DNA of 64,000 bases, taken from the NCBI GenBank assembly GCA_029256105.1, contig JAQSYO010000001.1:124001-188000 (forward strand). The letters run 5' to 3'. The notes below the pieces were generated by a model. The model was not told where the DNA came from, did not search any database, and saw nothing but the letters and a program-made list of their open reading frames with translations. This document shows positions 27,018 through 36,822 of the stretch, in pieces (positions within the stretch are counted from its first letter, which is position 1; each line of letters opens with the position of its first letter). Made by a program: the position numbers and the translations under genes. The DNA comes from Herbinix sp. (GTDB lineage Bacteria > Bacillota > Clostridia > Lachnospirales > Lachnospiraceae).

Positions 27018-27584
27018 TTACTGTTTAATTAATCTTTTACTACCTAGTAAAATCATAAAACTCAAAGTAATGATTGCCATCATGAGACAGACAGAAATGC
27101 TTGCATTTATAAACCAGAATAAGAAAATCATTCCGAAAAGTATTAACAATAATACTCTAGAATTCCTTCTAAAAACTATTTTCTCTAATTGGTTTAACGG
27201 TTTATTTGGGTCCTCTATTGGAGCTTTAATATAAACAATTCCTCCAGAGAATAATACTATGAGGATACTGCCAAGGTTTATCCAAGAAAGTAGCCATATT
27301 CCTAAAAGTGCTGTTATAATTAGCAACACAGAGAATATGTAACATCTTATCTGTGTCTTTGCATGATACCCCCCGGCATAACTTCTTAGAGGTATATATG
27401 CTATTAAAAATACAACACTTTGCCAAACCATCCCAAAAGCAAATCCGATTATTACAGTTGTAAAAATATTCAACAATAATACCAATCCTTGTTGCAGTCC
27501 ATATGAAAATAATTCTTTATCATCAGAAGTGATTATTCCATGCTTTACAAATCTATCAGCAATGCTGATTTTTACCAATCTCAT
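27018..27584 (-). CDS. agrB: AgrB, accessory gene regulator B protease
   Basis: 188 residues, multi-helix membrane cysteine protease that cuts the C-terminal part from AgrD and helps form the thiolactone ring. Catalytic His74 and Cys81 lie in RSYAGGYHAKTQIRCY, as in all AgrB proteins. Several hydrophobic helices follow. ATG 27584 overlaps the agrD stop in an ATGA arrangement, so the two are translationally coupled. The cytoplasmic KAPIEDPNKPL segment is also typical. Downstream genes encode the secreted protein and protease. Confidence 0.93.
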   Translation of the reverse strand: MRLVKISIADRFVKHGIITSDDKELFSYGLQQGLVLLLNIFTTVIIGFAFGMVWQSVVFLIAYIPLRSYAGGYHAKTQIRCYIFSVLLIITALLGIWLLSWINLGSILIVLFSGGIVYIKAPIEDPNKPLNQLEKIVFRRNSRVLLLILFGMIFLFWFINASISVCLMMAIITLSFMILLGSKRLIKQ

Positions 27585-27727
27585 TTATTCTTTCGAAACC
27601 GTTCAGCACCATGTGGTAATTTCGGCTGATGTGCAACAAATGTACAATTAATGTTTACATTTGCTGCTGTAACAAATAATGCCAATCCGGCTAAAATCCT
27701 TCCTAAGGTATAAATTAGATTATTCAT
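27581..27727 (-). CDS. agrD: AgrD-type cyclic lactone autoinducer precursor
   Basis: 48 residues on the minus strand, starting ATG at 27725-27727 after a strong AAAGGAGGG site. Amphipathic leader (MNNLIYTLGRILAGLALF), then the signal region NINCTFVA, then the charged recognition tail HQPKLPHGAERF. The pattern Cys + four residues before HQPK-P matches clostridial AgrD, so the mature signal is probably a five-member thiolactone C-T-F-V-A with a short N-terminal tail. The stop overlaps the agrB start. Ring borders are inferred from family habit. Confidence 0.9.
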   Translation of the reverse strand: MNNLIYTLGRILAGLALFVTAANVNINCTFVAHQPKLPHGAERFRKNK

Positions 27728-27807
27728 TGGCTTACCCTCCTTTCTCGTTTAGAATTGTTAGGTTTCTTGTTACATGCATATCATATAATAAAATTCAATT
27801 AATTTAC

Positions 27808-27866
27808 ATAATATGTCATAAAAGGCACTTTTATTGTAATAACTCGTATGAATGTTTACAAGTAAC
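27808..27866 (-). promoter_or_regulatory. candidate agrD/agrB promoter
   Basis: Minus-strand TATTAT (27808-27813) with no -35. Two GAGTTAYT elements lie upstream with a 23-bp period (GTT at 27841-27843 and 27864-27866). The GTT-to-minus-10 distance (27 bases) is almost that of the agrA promoter (28), but the sites fit the LytTR consensus poorly. Confidence 0.3.
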
Positions 27867-27931
27867 TCATTGCATTAATAAAGCATGTAAAATGAAAAAG
27901 TTAATCCACATGCAGGAATTTACTATTACAT

Positions 27932-29233
27932 TCAACGCATTAATAAAACAATAACAGAAAAATCATTCTCAGTGATTTCAATATTAAATATTCCCTGATA
28001 TTTATCAATAACATTTTTTACATTCATAAGGCCAATACCATGATTAAGTTTATCCTTTTGTGAAGTAATAATTTTATCTCCTTTATAAAGCACTACTCCG
28101 TTATATTTATTCTTAATATTAATTCTCAAGACATCTTTATCTAATCGAATAATAATACTAATTTTTCGATTTTCCTTCCCTAGTTTATCGGAAGCATTAA
28201 TTGCATTATCTAATAGATTGCCCAGAATAACTGTCATATCCAATGGATCGATCGTTAACTCTTCTGGAATATTGATATCTAGTAGTACTTGGATATCTTT
28301 TTGTTCAATTACCTGAAGTTTATAATTTAAAATACAATCGATAATTATATTTCCCGAACGTATAAATTTTTCATGTTGATTACTTACCTTTAATAAATTT
28401 GCCAAATATTCCACTAATCTACTCTGTTCATTTTTCTGAACCATCATTTGAATTATAGTCAGATGATTTACTATATCATGACGAAAAGATCTTGTTGTAA
28501 GTAATACTTTTTTCATAAGCTCGAATTGATTTTCATAATAACGGTTCTGCTGCAATAACATTCTCTTTTCCATTTTATCTTCATATGATGTGATTATATT
28601 GTCATATAATGTGAATGTAACAATATTTAAAACAAACAAAAAAAATATGCACAATATGATTTGAATAATACTAAGTCCCCTCGCATAAAACAAAGTCATA
28701 ATTATATATAACGTAAGTAGCAATATAGTAACAATACTAATCCAATACGATAATGATACTTCTTTCCCATTCTTTATATTGTGGAAATTCTGGAGAACAA
28801 GCACAACAGCATACGTCAAAATGTGGATGAAAATAATACCAAATATGGATGTATAGTAATTCCTTTCGAACAAGGGGAAGTTGATATACCCAGTAATTAA
28901 TACCACAAAGCTTTCTATACATAGCAATATAATATAAATAAATAATGTGGATAAAACTCTCTGTTTATTGCTTACCTTATAATTTAAAGATAAAAATATG
29001 AATCCCATAATATTTATCAGCATCATAATTATTGGTATGTTTATTACCAAATAAGATACTGTGATAAGTAAATAATAGATAATGTAGGATGCGTATTCCA
29101 AGAATCTATATCTTACCTTATCACCATAAAATAGATAGATAAACTTATATATTAAATATGTCCTAAAAATATTTATCAAAATATAAACCCAGTCGTAAAT
29201 AGTCAGCTGCAAATTAAACTCCTTCTTTCTCAT
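27932..29233 (-). CDS. agrC: AgrC-like sensor histidine kinase
   Basis: 433 residues. Six or seven hydrophobic helices in residues ~12-215 form the peptide-sensing membrane domain. The cytoplasmic part is of the GHKL/SPOB type: His252 in SFRHDIVNHLTI, N-box LGNLLDNAINASD, and G-box GIGLMNVKNVID. It is the receptor for the agrD-derived signal. ATG 29233 lies inside the agrA gene with no good site. TTG 29212, just after the agrA stop and 6 bases past AAGGAG, is a credible alternative start. Directly upstream of agrD on the same strand. Confidence 0.88.
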   Translation of the reverse strand: MRKKEFNLQLTIYDWVYILINIFRTYLIYKFIYLFYGDKVRYRFLEYASYIIYYLLITVSYLVINIPIIMMLINIMGFIFLSLNYKVSNKQRVLSTLFIYIILLCIESFVVLITGYINFPLFERNYYTSIFGIIFIHILTYAVVLVLQNFHNIKNGKEVSLSYWISIVTILLLTLYIIMTLFYARGLSIIQIILCIFFLFVLNIVTFTLYDNIITSYEDKMEKRMLLQQNRYYENQFELMKKVLLTTRSFRHDIVNHLTIIQMMVQKNEQSRLVEYLANLLKVSNQHEKFIRSGNIIIDCILNYKLQVIEQKDIQVLLDINIPEELTIDPLDMTVILGNLLDNAINASDKLGKENRKISIIIRLDKDVLRINIKNKYNGVVLYKGDKIITSQKDKLNHGIGLMNVKNVIDKYQGIFNIEITENDFSVIVLLMR

Positions 29234-29933
29234 ATTGTAATAAAAGCCGCATTACTTCATCACTTTTATTTCTACTAATTGGAAGAATTATATTATTTGA
29301 CATAACAACCTCCTTCCGATTAAACTTTATAACGTGCGCATAGTTTATTAAATACGATTTATGTATAAGAAAAAAATGATATTTACTTAATTTTTGACTA
29401 ATATCACACAATCTATCGTAAAAATAGCTTTCACCGTCAACTCCAATCATTTTCACTTGTCTTTTATTAGCCTCAAAATAAAAAATACCTTTAATCGATT
29501 TTCTATAAAAATTATGACCTTGATGATAACTAAATGTATTTCCAAGTAGTTCAACCAACTCTATTGCTTTTTCAATATCCTTTATAATTTTTTCTGGTTC
29601 CAATGGCTTATGTAGAAAATGCATTGGCCTCACGTCAAACAACGCTCGATAATAATTATCGAGGGCTGAAATATATACTATTTGTATTGTTTCATTTTTC
29701 AATTCCTCACGTATTCTTCTGCCGACCTCGACACCGCTAATTTGTTTTAACTCAATATCAAGAAACACCAAATCAAACATTTCTCCCTCACTTAAAAATT
29801 TACACAATTCTTCCCCTGAATGGAAAACCTCAATATTAATGTCATTTATGACTTTACTTCCATAGTCTAATATAATTCGTTCGATCTCTGAACAAATATA
29901 TTTATCATCATCACACACTGCTATACGAAACAC
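29214..29933 (-). CDS. agrA: AgrA-like response regulator (receiver + LytTR)
   Basis: 239 residues. Receiver domain with CDDD acidic cluster, phospho-acceptor Asp59 (VFLDIEL) and Lys in HKPLEP. The C-terminal LytTR DNA-binding domain (~135-235) includes FYFEANKRQVKM and HKSYLINYAHV. ATG 29933 follows AAGGAGGA. It is first in the order agrA-agrC-agrD-agrB, unlike the classical BDCA order. A LytTR-type repeat pair lies ~170 bp upstream, which suggests positive autoregulation. Confidence 0.9.
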   Translation of the reverse strand: MFRIAVCDDDKYICSEIERIILDYGSKVINDINIEVFHSGEELCKFLSEGEMFDLVFLDIELKQISGVEVGRRIREELKNETIQIVYISALDNYYRALFDVRPMHFLHKPLEPEKIIKDIEKAIELVELLGNTFSYHQGHNFYRKSIKGIFYFEANKRQVKMIGVDGESYFYDRLCDISQKLSKYHFFLIHKSYLINYAHVIKFNRKEVVMSNNIILPISRNKSDEVMRLLLQYEKEGV

Positions 29934-30069
29934 ACATATCCTCCTTAAAAATCAAATACAATTCGGATATAACTGATATATTAAAATTATATATTTCCGA
30001 CTCGTACTTAAATTAATAATAATTCCAAACATAAGCATCTAAATCCAATATATTACATTTTAGTATAAC

Positions 30070-30131
30070 ATTATATGAATACTTTTCCTATACTCTATGA
30101 CATGAACGTCGAGTTTTCCTTCCTCAACGTC
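30070..30131 (-). promoter_or_regulatory. AgrA-type LytTR repeat pair and promoter
   Basis: Minus-strand repeats GACGTTGAG (30123-30131) and GACGTTCAT (30102-30110) are 21 bp apart, two helical turns, and each matches the LytTR half-site pattern around GTT. A TATAAT (30070-30075) lies downstream with a poor -35, as expected for an activator-dependent promoter. The leader to agrA would be ~130 bases. Confidence 0.65.
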
Positions 30132-30161
30132 GAATTTTAAGATTAAACAAAAGCTGCATGA

Positions 30162-30326
30162 AAGGAATATGCATTTATTATCGATGGGGTATTTAATCAT
30201 TGAAGCTGGGATTTCTTTGCCTTTGAGGTTGTTGTAAATAATAGGGAGAAATCAATAGGTATTGGTCATTTGGGTGTTGCTAATGATGCTTTGGAATATA
30301 TTTGGTGTAAAAAGATAGACAGTTGA
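30162..30326 (+). pseudogene. fragment of a GH13 alpha-amylase-type gene
   Basis: Plus-strand codons read KEYAFIIDGVFNH, a TGA at 30201-30203, then SWDFFAFEVVVNNREKS and ~25 more residues to TGA 30324-30326. DGVFNH followed by a DFFAF segment is conserved region I of GH13 enzymes. Both flanking parts are missing and an in-frame stop interrupts it, so it is dead. The residues after REKS no longer resemble GH13. Identification rests on ~25 residues. Confidence 0.45.
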
Positions 30327-30389
30327 AAGGTGCAATCATAGTATCTTTCTGTAGGATAAGAATATTTGAATAAAAGGAGTAATTAAAAA

Positions 30390-30414
30390 TCCTGCAATCT
30401 CTAAGGTTGCAGGA
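30390..30414 (-). terminator. terminator of sfsA
   Basis: TCCTGCAA pairs with TTGCAGGA; on the minus strand it is followed by TTTTTAATT. It lies 29 bp after the sfsA stop. Confidence 0.8.
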
Positions 30415-30442
30415 CTTAATATGCCAAAGAATCTCTATTAAT

Positions 30443-31129
30443 TTATAGAATTACAGGAACAAGTTCCACTATAATTGCCTCTTCCGGTGAAATATGACAC
30501 CGGTAGGCTAAAACTTCAACACCATTTGCCACAGCAGTTTTCACTTTCTCCGCAAAGGATGGATCCGTAACGGCATTGGGGCTGAACCCCTTCGCATGTT
30601 CAATCTGTATAACAAATAGAAGAATTCCACGATAGCCGCTCTTAACAGCATGAAAGAGTTCATCTATATGTTTACGCCCTCGTTCGGTCGGGGCATCAGG
30701 GAAATAACACCATCCGTCTCGCTCTAAGGTAACCCCTTTCACTTCCACATAGCAGATATCCTCGCCAAGTAATTGAAGATCAAAGCGACTATTCTGATAG
30801 GTGACTTCGCGTTTGATTTGAACATAACCTTGTAACTCTTGGATTACATTATTTGCAATTGCTTCATGGGCCAGAGCATTCGGAAGCTGCGAGTCGATGG
30901 AAATCCAGTCGGAGCCCTTTTTTACCATCCGAAGTTCATATTTAGTCTTTCTTGTGGGTGCAGGGTGATAAGAGACCATGACCTCAGCTCCTGGAATAAG
31001 TAGCTCCCGTAATCTGCCTGTATTAGGCACATGGCAAATAAGCTCAGTATCATCTATATTAATATATGCGATAAAACGGTTTGGCCGATAGAGGAAAATT
31101 CCGTAGTGTATTTCATAGTTTAGTTTCAT
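30443..31129 (-). CDS. sfsA: SfsA, sugar fermentation stimulation protein / nuclease
   Basis: 228 residues, full family length. OB-like N-terminal domain with RFIAYI and HVPNTGRLRELLIPG, then a PD-(D/E)XK-type nuclease fold: RFDLQLLG, CYVEVKGVTLE and FPDAPTERGRKH. These segments are hallmarks of SfsA, first described as raising maltose gene expression and later linked to DNA binding/nuclease activity. Cytoplasmic, stands alone, ATG 31129 after AAAGGAT. No oddities. Confidence 0.93.
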   Translation of the reverse strand: MKLNYEIHYGIFLYRPNRFIAYINIDDTELICHVPNTGRLRELLIPGAEVMVSYHPAPTRKTKYELRMVKKGSDWISIDSQLPNALAHEAIANNVIQELQGYVQIKREVTYQNSRFDLQLLGEDICYVEVKGVTLERDGWCYFPDAPTERGRKHIDELFHAVKSGYRGILLFVIQIEHAKGFSPNAVTDPSFAEKVKTAVANGVEVLAYRCHISPEEAIIVELVPVIL

Positions 31130-31236
31130 GGAGATCCTTTCTATTGTAAAACTGGAATACTGTTCATAGAAGTTAATTGTATCAATTTTAGATACTAACC
31201 TAATTTATCACAACAAAGTAATCCTTACAATAAGGA

Positions 31237-31335
31237 ATGATAATTACTACTGGAGCAGGTAATATATTCAACTGAATCCATCGGATGTAGGAACAATAGA
31301 TATCAATTATACTTTAAGTATAAACTGAATAATTC
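31237..31335 (+). pseudogene. possible tail of a lost secreted protein
   Basis: Plus-strand codons give DNYYWSR, a TAA, then YIQLNPSDVGTIDINYTLSIN and TGA, ending 10 bp before a strong terminator. The beta-strand pattern and the terminator directly behind suggest the last residues of a vanished gene. I cannot name the family and chance is possible. Nothing else is visible between sfsA and 31346. Confidence 0.2.
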
Positions 31336-31345
31336 ATATTCATAT

Positions 31346-31371
31346 GAGGTCGTGAGACCTCATTTTTATTT
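31346..31371 (+). terminator. rho-independent terminator without an intact gene in front
   Basis: ATGAGGTC-GTGA-GACCTCAT followed by TTTTTA. No intact plus-strand gene ends upstream, which supports loss of a gene here. The stretch from here to 31620 is AT-rich and holds only the presumed promoter region of the next gene. Confidence 0.75.
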
Positions 31372-31670
31372 ATCCTATTTTCATAATGTTCCAAAGTCGA
31401 TTAGAGTAGGACCTTTTACCTTTCGTATATTTCCTATTATTTTCTTATTGCAATATGTCAATTGATAGCTAGTCCAGTAGAATTTTAAGCATTAATAGAC
31501 AAAATAATATAAAAATCAATAAAAACACGAATAATCAAACATCATTCTTCTTTACAGCACTTAATTCGGATGCTAGTATGAAATCGTATTAAAAGTAAAA
31601 TATTACCAAATTGAGAGGAGGGTTAAGGACTTAGGTTTAATCAAATTTTTATATGGAGAAGGGAGCTTTT

Positions 31671-34600
31671 ATGTTTAAACTGTTCAGAAAATGCTTACCA
31701 ATGATATTATCACTTTGTATGATTTTTACGACCTTTGACAATGTTTCCTTTGCAGCAGAATTATCTGAGGTATTTGATGTAAACGAAGCATCCGAAGTTA
31801 CAGAAGTGCCGGATATAACAGGAGCACCAGAAGCAACAGTGGCACCAGAGATAACGGAAGCACCAGAAGTTACAGTGGTCCCAGGTGTTACAGAGGAGCC
31901 AGAAGCAACAGTGGCACCAAAGATAACGGAAACACCAGAGATAACAGATGTCATGAATGCACCAGAAGCACTGAATGCACTTGTAGTAGGTGCTAACTAT
32001 GAATCCAATGATAATTATACTTATATAGTGTCCGTAAAGACCGGTAAAGCGATTCAAGTAACGGGAGGTAATACAGCTGCCGTTACAGCTGACGCAGAAA
32101 TTCCGGACAATCAAGGGAATAATTTACCTGACAGGGCACTTTTTCAGATGAGAAAAGACTCAGCGAATGCTTTGCATGTAAGCTTTTCTTCCAAGGGAAA
32201 TGCTTGGAGAATGCTAAAATCAGAAAGCATTAATGGTGAGGATATTATAGATACGAATAATGCGTTAAAAACAGCGGTGAATGGCTGGGAAGCATACTTT
32301 TTGGAGGATCAGGGCAATGGTATCGTAGCAATCAAGGATGGTCGGCTCGGTAAATATTTGAATGTAGCTGATGATAATAGAGTAATGGCAACGATGAGCG
32401 TGGTATCCGGTTCAGCGGTACAATTTATTATCAAAGAAGCGAAATATGAGCCGGAACCGGAGGTAAATGCGGAAGTCTATATAGAGCATAAAGCAACCGG
32501 GAAGCTAATTACCGTGGATGGTACCTTGGATCACGTCATCGATGTTAACCTGTCGAAGTCAGATACAACACCGGACAATGCTAAGTTTACTGCATATTAT
32601 GGAGTATTTAATGGTTTGCCGGTTATTAACTTTGAATCGAAGCAATTCGGTACGATGTGGAAATCCGACGGGAGCAGGGTATTTCAGATTAACAAACTAA
32701 CGCCGACTGGATGGGAATCTGTAACCATAGAACCTCAGGGAGATGGTACAGTAGCCTTTAAAAACAATAATAACAATGCTTATATCTCTGTTCAAGACGG
32801 CAAGATGGTAACACCATTTAACGGTAGGCTTACGGATAATGAAAAATTCATACTACATACCGCAACCGCACCGAAAAAGGTTAGTAAAATTAAGACGGTT
32901 AATACGGAAGGGACAAGCATCTCTCTTAACTGGGAGCCGGTAAATAACACATTATTTACTGGGTATGAGGTGTGGCGTGCCGACAGTTCGCAAGGGAGCT
33001 ATGTTAAGGTGAGCAATGAATTAACAGGAACCTCCTTTACGGATACCGGACTTACCTTTAACACGACCTATTACTATACGATTCATACAGTAAATGGAGC
33101 TAGTCCCTATGCGACAAGTCTCGAACACTTTGCCACTACTTTGGCTGGAAATCGACCTGAGACACCAAAGGGACTTGATATCGTACAAGATGCAAACACC
33201 ATAAAACTTAATTGGGAAGCTGATATCGATGTTACAACCTATGATATCTATAAGGCGCCTAGTAAATATGCCGCGTATGTGAAGCTTGGTACCGTTAGTT
33301 CAACGGAATTTACGGATGCGACTCCAAATGCTGATAAATATGCAAATTATTATAAGGTAGTAGCAGTAAATGCAAACGGCAGAAGTGATGAAACAGCACC
33401 GATCTCATTAGAAATAAAGTTATTTGGTGATAATATGATTTTCTTTGCTGAAACCGATATTGCAACGTCAATTGACAAAGAAGTGGCAAGGATTTATGAA
33501 ATTCAGAAGAATGCACAGTTTGGATCAGAACGTTTTGCACTGATGTTTAAACCGGGTGATTATACTGATACGGCCATGATGCAGGTCGGCTTCTATACCC
33601 ATATCGCTGGACTTGGCAAGACACCACTTGAAACGAAGATCAAAAACATAGAGACACCGGCGTATTTGTCCGGCAACAATGCAACCTGTAATTTCTGGCG
33701 TTCCGCTGAGAATCTCAGTATTGTAGATACCGACAATAACAACGATGGGTATTTTAACTTCAAGTGGGCTGTTTCACAGGCAGCACCCCTTAGACGTATG
33801 GATGTAGGACGCAAAACCTCTTTTGACTGGTGGTCTGGATGGGCAAGTGGCGGATTTGCAGCCGATAGCATATTCCATAAGGCAGCAGGTTCCTATTCGC
33901 AACAGCAGTATTATACTAGAAACAGTGTATTAGAAGCTGGCTTTTATGGTGTTAACTGGAATGGATTTTTCCAGGGTGTAACGGGTGCGCCGGCAAATAA
34001 CTGGGAGCTGGGTCAGGGAGGCACCAACTATACCAATATTGCAACGACACCGGTTATCAGAGAAAAACCATTTTTATATTTGGATAACGGAGAATATAAA
34101 GTATTTGTTCCATCCTTGCGTAAGGCTTCTACAGGTGTATCCTGGTCCGAAGGAAATATTGGAGAGGGTAGTTCTTTGAGCTTGGATCAGTTTTATATCG
34201 CAAAGCAGGGCGTTGACAATGCGTCAACCATTAATGCGGCCTTAGGACAGGGTAAGCATATCTTATTAACACCTGGCATCTATTATGCAGAAGAGCCAAT
34301 CGTTGTAACCAATCCGAATACCATCATTTTGGGTATTGGCCTTGCTACTATTATACCAACGAATGAAACTGCTGCTATGATTGTTGATGATGTAGACGGA
34401 GTTACGATTGCGGGTATTATTTTTGACGCTGGTGCTTATTCTGACCATTTATTATTGGTTGGGCAAAAGGACAGTAATGATGATCATTCTGCTAATCCGA
34501 CGTTGCTAGCTGACTTATTCTTCCGAGTAGGTGGTGTCCATGGTGGAGTTGCTTCAGCGGATGTTGCTTTAGAAATTAATAGTGATGATGTGATTGGAGA

Positions 34601-36536
34601 CCATTTCTGGATTTGGAGAGCAGATCACGGGGATGGTGTGGCCTGGGATTTGAATACAGTAAGAAATGGACTCCTTGTCAACGGCGATGATATGACGATG
34701 TATGGATTGTTCAATGAGCATTTCCAAGAGTATCAGACCTTGTGGAACGGGAATGGCGGACGTATGTATTTTTACCAATGTGAGACGCCTTATGATCCAC
34801 AAAATCAGGACGACTGGATGAGCCATGAGGGTACCGTAAAAGGTTATGCTGCATATAAAGTATCGAACCAGGTTAATACGCATTATGCAGTAGGACTTGG
34901 TATCTATGATGTATTTATTAATACCAATGGTGCCAGTATATTTATAGATAATGCAATCGAAGTTCCGAATAAAGAGGGAGTAATCGTTCAAAATGCTTGC
35001 ATTGTAGAAATTGCAAGTGATACCGGACCTCTTGTAGGTATTAACAGTATCGTAAATGGTACAGGAAATGGTATTAGTACCGGTATTGGAGGAAAAGGAT
35101 ATGCTAGAGAATTTGTCCTCAAATACGAAAATGGAGTTGCTACCTTAAAGGATGGAACAGAAGAAGGTACACAGCCGGCGGATGATCCAACACCGACACC
35201 ATCTGTAACACCGACACCATCCGTAACACCGACACCATCCGTAACACCGACACCATCCGTAACACCGACACCAACAGTAACGCCGACACCATCCGTAACA
35301 CCGACGCCATCCGTAACGCCGACACTAACAGTAACACCGACACCAACAGTAACACCGACACCAACTATAACGCCGACGCTGAATCCAACGCCAATTCCAT
35401 CTCAAACTTCAGCTCCAGTACCAACCCCAAACCCTATTGTTGAGGATGTTGATATCTCGGGAGTGGATGGAAATGCATCTCTTAGCATAGTAGAGAAGGA
35501 AGGGAAAGGTGCACTTCAGGTTACGGTAGATTTACCAACGGAGCAAATTCTCAAACAGGCTTCGAATAAAGGAGAAACAGAGAAGCTTAACGTTACCATT
35601 CCAATCTCTTCCGATACGATTGCTTCCTTATTGCAAACGGAAGATGTAACAAAAGTAGATATAACGGTTAACCTTCCAAGCAGTTTGCAAAGTGACGATA
35701 GAATTCAATTAACAGACATTACGTTGGATAGAGATATTCTAGAAGCAGCGAAAAAAGCGAAGAAGGATGTAGAAATCTCAGTAGTTGATGAAAAGGGTAA
35801 AGTGAAATATGAATGGACCTTCCTTGGAGAGGATCTTGCAAATTCGAAACTAGATATTACAGATGTCAATCTATCCTTACAAGTAAATAGTGGAGCTTAC
35901 AATGATCAAGTTCAGCAGCTGTTGAAGAAGAACCCGGCATATGAGAACACTGCAAACAGTCTAATCCTTAGTTTTAATCATCACGGAGTATTACCAGCAC
36001 AAGCCAGCGTGAGAATTTATGTTGGAGATATGAATATAAAAGCAGGGGAGAAGGTTTTCCTATATTATTTCAATTCTGATACTGGTTTACTAGAGACGTT
36101 ACCATTTAGTTCAGGTTATCAGATTGATGAGGATGGTTATGTTACAATTAATCTTTTGCATTGCTCAGATTATGTACTGCTACCAATGCTAATAGATAAT
36201 AGTATAATCACCTCCTTAAGAAATCAGATAAAGGCTACTACATCAAAGAAAACTCTATATATTGGAGGAAGGACAAACGGCATAGCATGGCTTCAGGTTG
36301 AATTACCGTTAACCTTAGAATTGGTAAATAACCTAGAAGATAAAACCTCCTCAAGTGCAATAGGTGCAGTAACTGTAACGTTTGTATCAAATAATAATAA
36401 GGTAGCAACCATAAATAGGGATGGCTGTATCACTGCAAAGAGTGCAGGTACCGCAATTATTACAACTAAAATAACGCTCTATAGTGGTAAAGTTAAGATT
36501 ATAAAGACAAAGATTACAGTTAAAGAGATTCGTTAA
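31671..36536 (+). CDS. large secreted beta-helix protein with FN3, Pro/Thr linker and Ig-like end
   Basis: 1621 residues from ATG 31671 (GAAGGGAG before it; an ATG at 31653 is in frame upstream). Order: signal peptide (cleaved near FAAE); TEAPEVT-type repeats (~35-100); two beta-trefoil/fascin-like modules (~105-405); two FN3 domains (~410-585); a right-handed beta-helix of the pectate-lyase superfamily (~590-1160, with [52 protein letters not shown]); a PTPSVT linker; a structured domain; and a C-terminal Big2-like Ig domain. Relatives are labelled 'coagulation factor 5/8' or 'adenylyl cyclase' in databases, without evidence for cyclase activity. It is probably a polysaccharide-active or binding protein. 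No cell-wall sorting signal. Confidence 0.8.
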   Translation: MFKLFRKCLPMILSLCMIFTTFDNVSFAAELSEVFDVNEASEVTEVPDITGAPEATVAPEITEAPEVTVVPGVTEEPEATVAPKITETPEITDVMNAPEALNALVVGANYESNDNYTYIVSVKTGKAIQVTGGNTAAVTADAEIPDNQGNNLPDRALFQMRKDSANALHVSFSSKGNAWRMLKSESINGEDIIDTNNALKTAVNGWEAYFLEDQGNGIVAIKDGRLGKYLNVADDNRVMATMSVVSGSAVQFIIKEAKYEPEPEVNAEVYIEHKATGKLITVDGTLDHVIDVNLSKSDTTPDNAKFTAYYGVFNGLPVINFESKQFGTMWKSDGSRVFQINKLTPTGWESVTIEPQGDGTVAFKNNNNNAYISVQDGKMVTPFNGRLTDNEKFILHTATAPKKVSKIKTVNTEGTSISLNWEPVNNTLFTGYEVWRADSSQGSYVKVSNELTGTSFTDTGLTFNTTYYYTIHTVNGASPYATSLEHFATTLAGNRPETPKGLDIVQDANTIKLNWEADIDVTTYDIYKAPSKYAAYVKLGTVSSTEFTDATPNADKYANYYKVVAVNANGRSDETAPISLEIKLFGDNMIFFAETDIATSIDKEVARIYEIQKNAQFGSERFALMFKPGDYTDTAMMQVGFYTHIAGLGKTPLETKIKNIETPAYLSGNNATCNFWRSAENLSIVDTDNNNDGYFNFKWAVSQAAPLRRMDVGRKTSFDWWSGWASGGFAADSIFHKAAGSYSQQQYYTRNSVLEAGFYGVNWNGFFQGVTGAPANNWELGQGGTNYTNIATTPVIREKPFLYLDNGEYKVFVPSLRKASTGVSWSEGNIGEGSSLSLDQFYIAKQGVDNASTINAALGQGKHILLTPGIYYAEEPIVVTNPNTIILGIGLATIIPTNETAAMIVDDVDGVTIAGIIFDAGAYSDHLLLVGQKDSNDDHSANPTLLADLFFRVGGVHGGVASADVALEINSDDVIGDHFWIWRADHGDGVAWDLNTVRNGLLVNGDDMTMYGLFNEHFQEYQTLWNGNGGRMYFYQCETPYDPQNQDDWMSHEGTVKGYAAYKVSNQVNTHYAVGLGIYDVFINTNGASIFIDNAIEVPNKEGVIVQNACIVEIASDTGPLVGINSIVNGTGNGISTGIGGKGYAREFVLKYENGVATLKDGTEEGTQPADDPTPTPSVTPTPSVTPTPSVTPTPSVTPTPTVTPTPSVTPTPSVTPTLTVTPTPTVTPTPTITPTLNPTPIPSQTSAPVPTPNPIVEDVDISGVDGNASLSIVEKEGKGALQVTVDLPTEQILKQASNKGETEKLNVTIPISSDTIASLLQTEDVTKVDITVNLPSSLQSDDRIQLTDITLDRDILEAAKKAKKDVEISVVDEKGKVKYEWTFLGEDLANSKLDITDVNLSLQVNSGAYNDQVQQLLKKNPAYENTANSLILSFNHHGVLPAQASVRIYVGDMNIKAGEKVFLYYFNSDTGLLETLPFSSGYQIDEDGYVTINLLHCSDYVLLPMLIDNSIITSLRNQIKATTSKKTLYIGGRTNGIAWLQVELPLTLELVNNLEDKTSSSAIGAVTVTFVSNNNKVATINRDGCITAKSAGTAIITTKITLYSGKVKIIKTKITVKEIR
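35190..35370 (+). repeat. 18-bp coding repeat encoding PTPSVT
   Basis: About ten 18-bp units, consensus ACACCGACACCATCCGTA, encode PTPSVT with Thr/Leu/Ile variants toward the end. Near-identical units make copy-number change likely; 18 bp keeps the frame. Confidence 0.85.
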
Positions 36537-36739
36537 TTTAAGGAAGAGAACCAATGAGAAAAGATACATTTTTATTCCAATATCTCTTGGTTTGAACTCT
36601 TTATACTAAAAAGAGGCTTTTGCTAATAGCGAGTTATAATGCATAGAAAGATAAGTTCCCTATTACGAATTTATTGTAAAATGATAAATACCTTTGGCTA
36701 TTAGGGAAAGAGAAGGTTACAAATAAATAGTAGTAGAGA

Positions 36740-36783
36740 AACCTCCCAAATTGATGTAACTTTCCATCAGTTTGGGAGGTTTT
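36740..36783. terminator. bidirectional terminator
   Basis: AAACCTCCCAAA pairs with TTTGGGAGGTTT, with inner TGATG/CATCA. It serves the beta-helix gene on plus and the PASTA gene on minus. The 200 bp between 36537 and 36739 show no other feature. Confidence 0.85.
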
Positions 36784-36822
36784 ATTGAGTAATGGTTATT
36801 TTACCATTGATAAGGCAGTTCA

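Noticed and set aside
27679-27954. Plus-strand frame across the agrD-agrC gap
   Set aside because: Antisense to agrD and the agrC end; no start signal, and the agrD reading is clearly better.
31649-32114. Minus-strand frames opposite the start of the large secreted protein
   Set aside because: Shadows of the Glu/Pro/Val/Thr-rich repeats; no initiation signals.
35140-35364. Minus-strand frame opposite the PTPSVT repeats
   Set aside because: Low-complexity shadow of the coding repeat in the large secreted protein.
31671-36536. Adenylyl cyclase or clotting-factor-like function for the large secreted protein
   Set aside because: Such labels occur on relatives, but the sequence shows beta-helix, FN3 and Ig-like parts and no cyclase motif.
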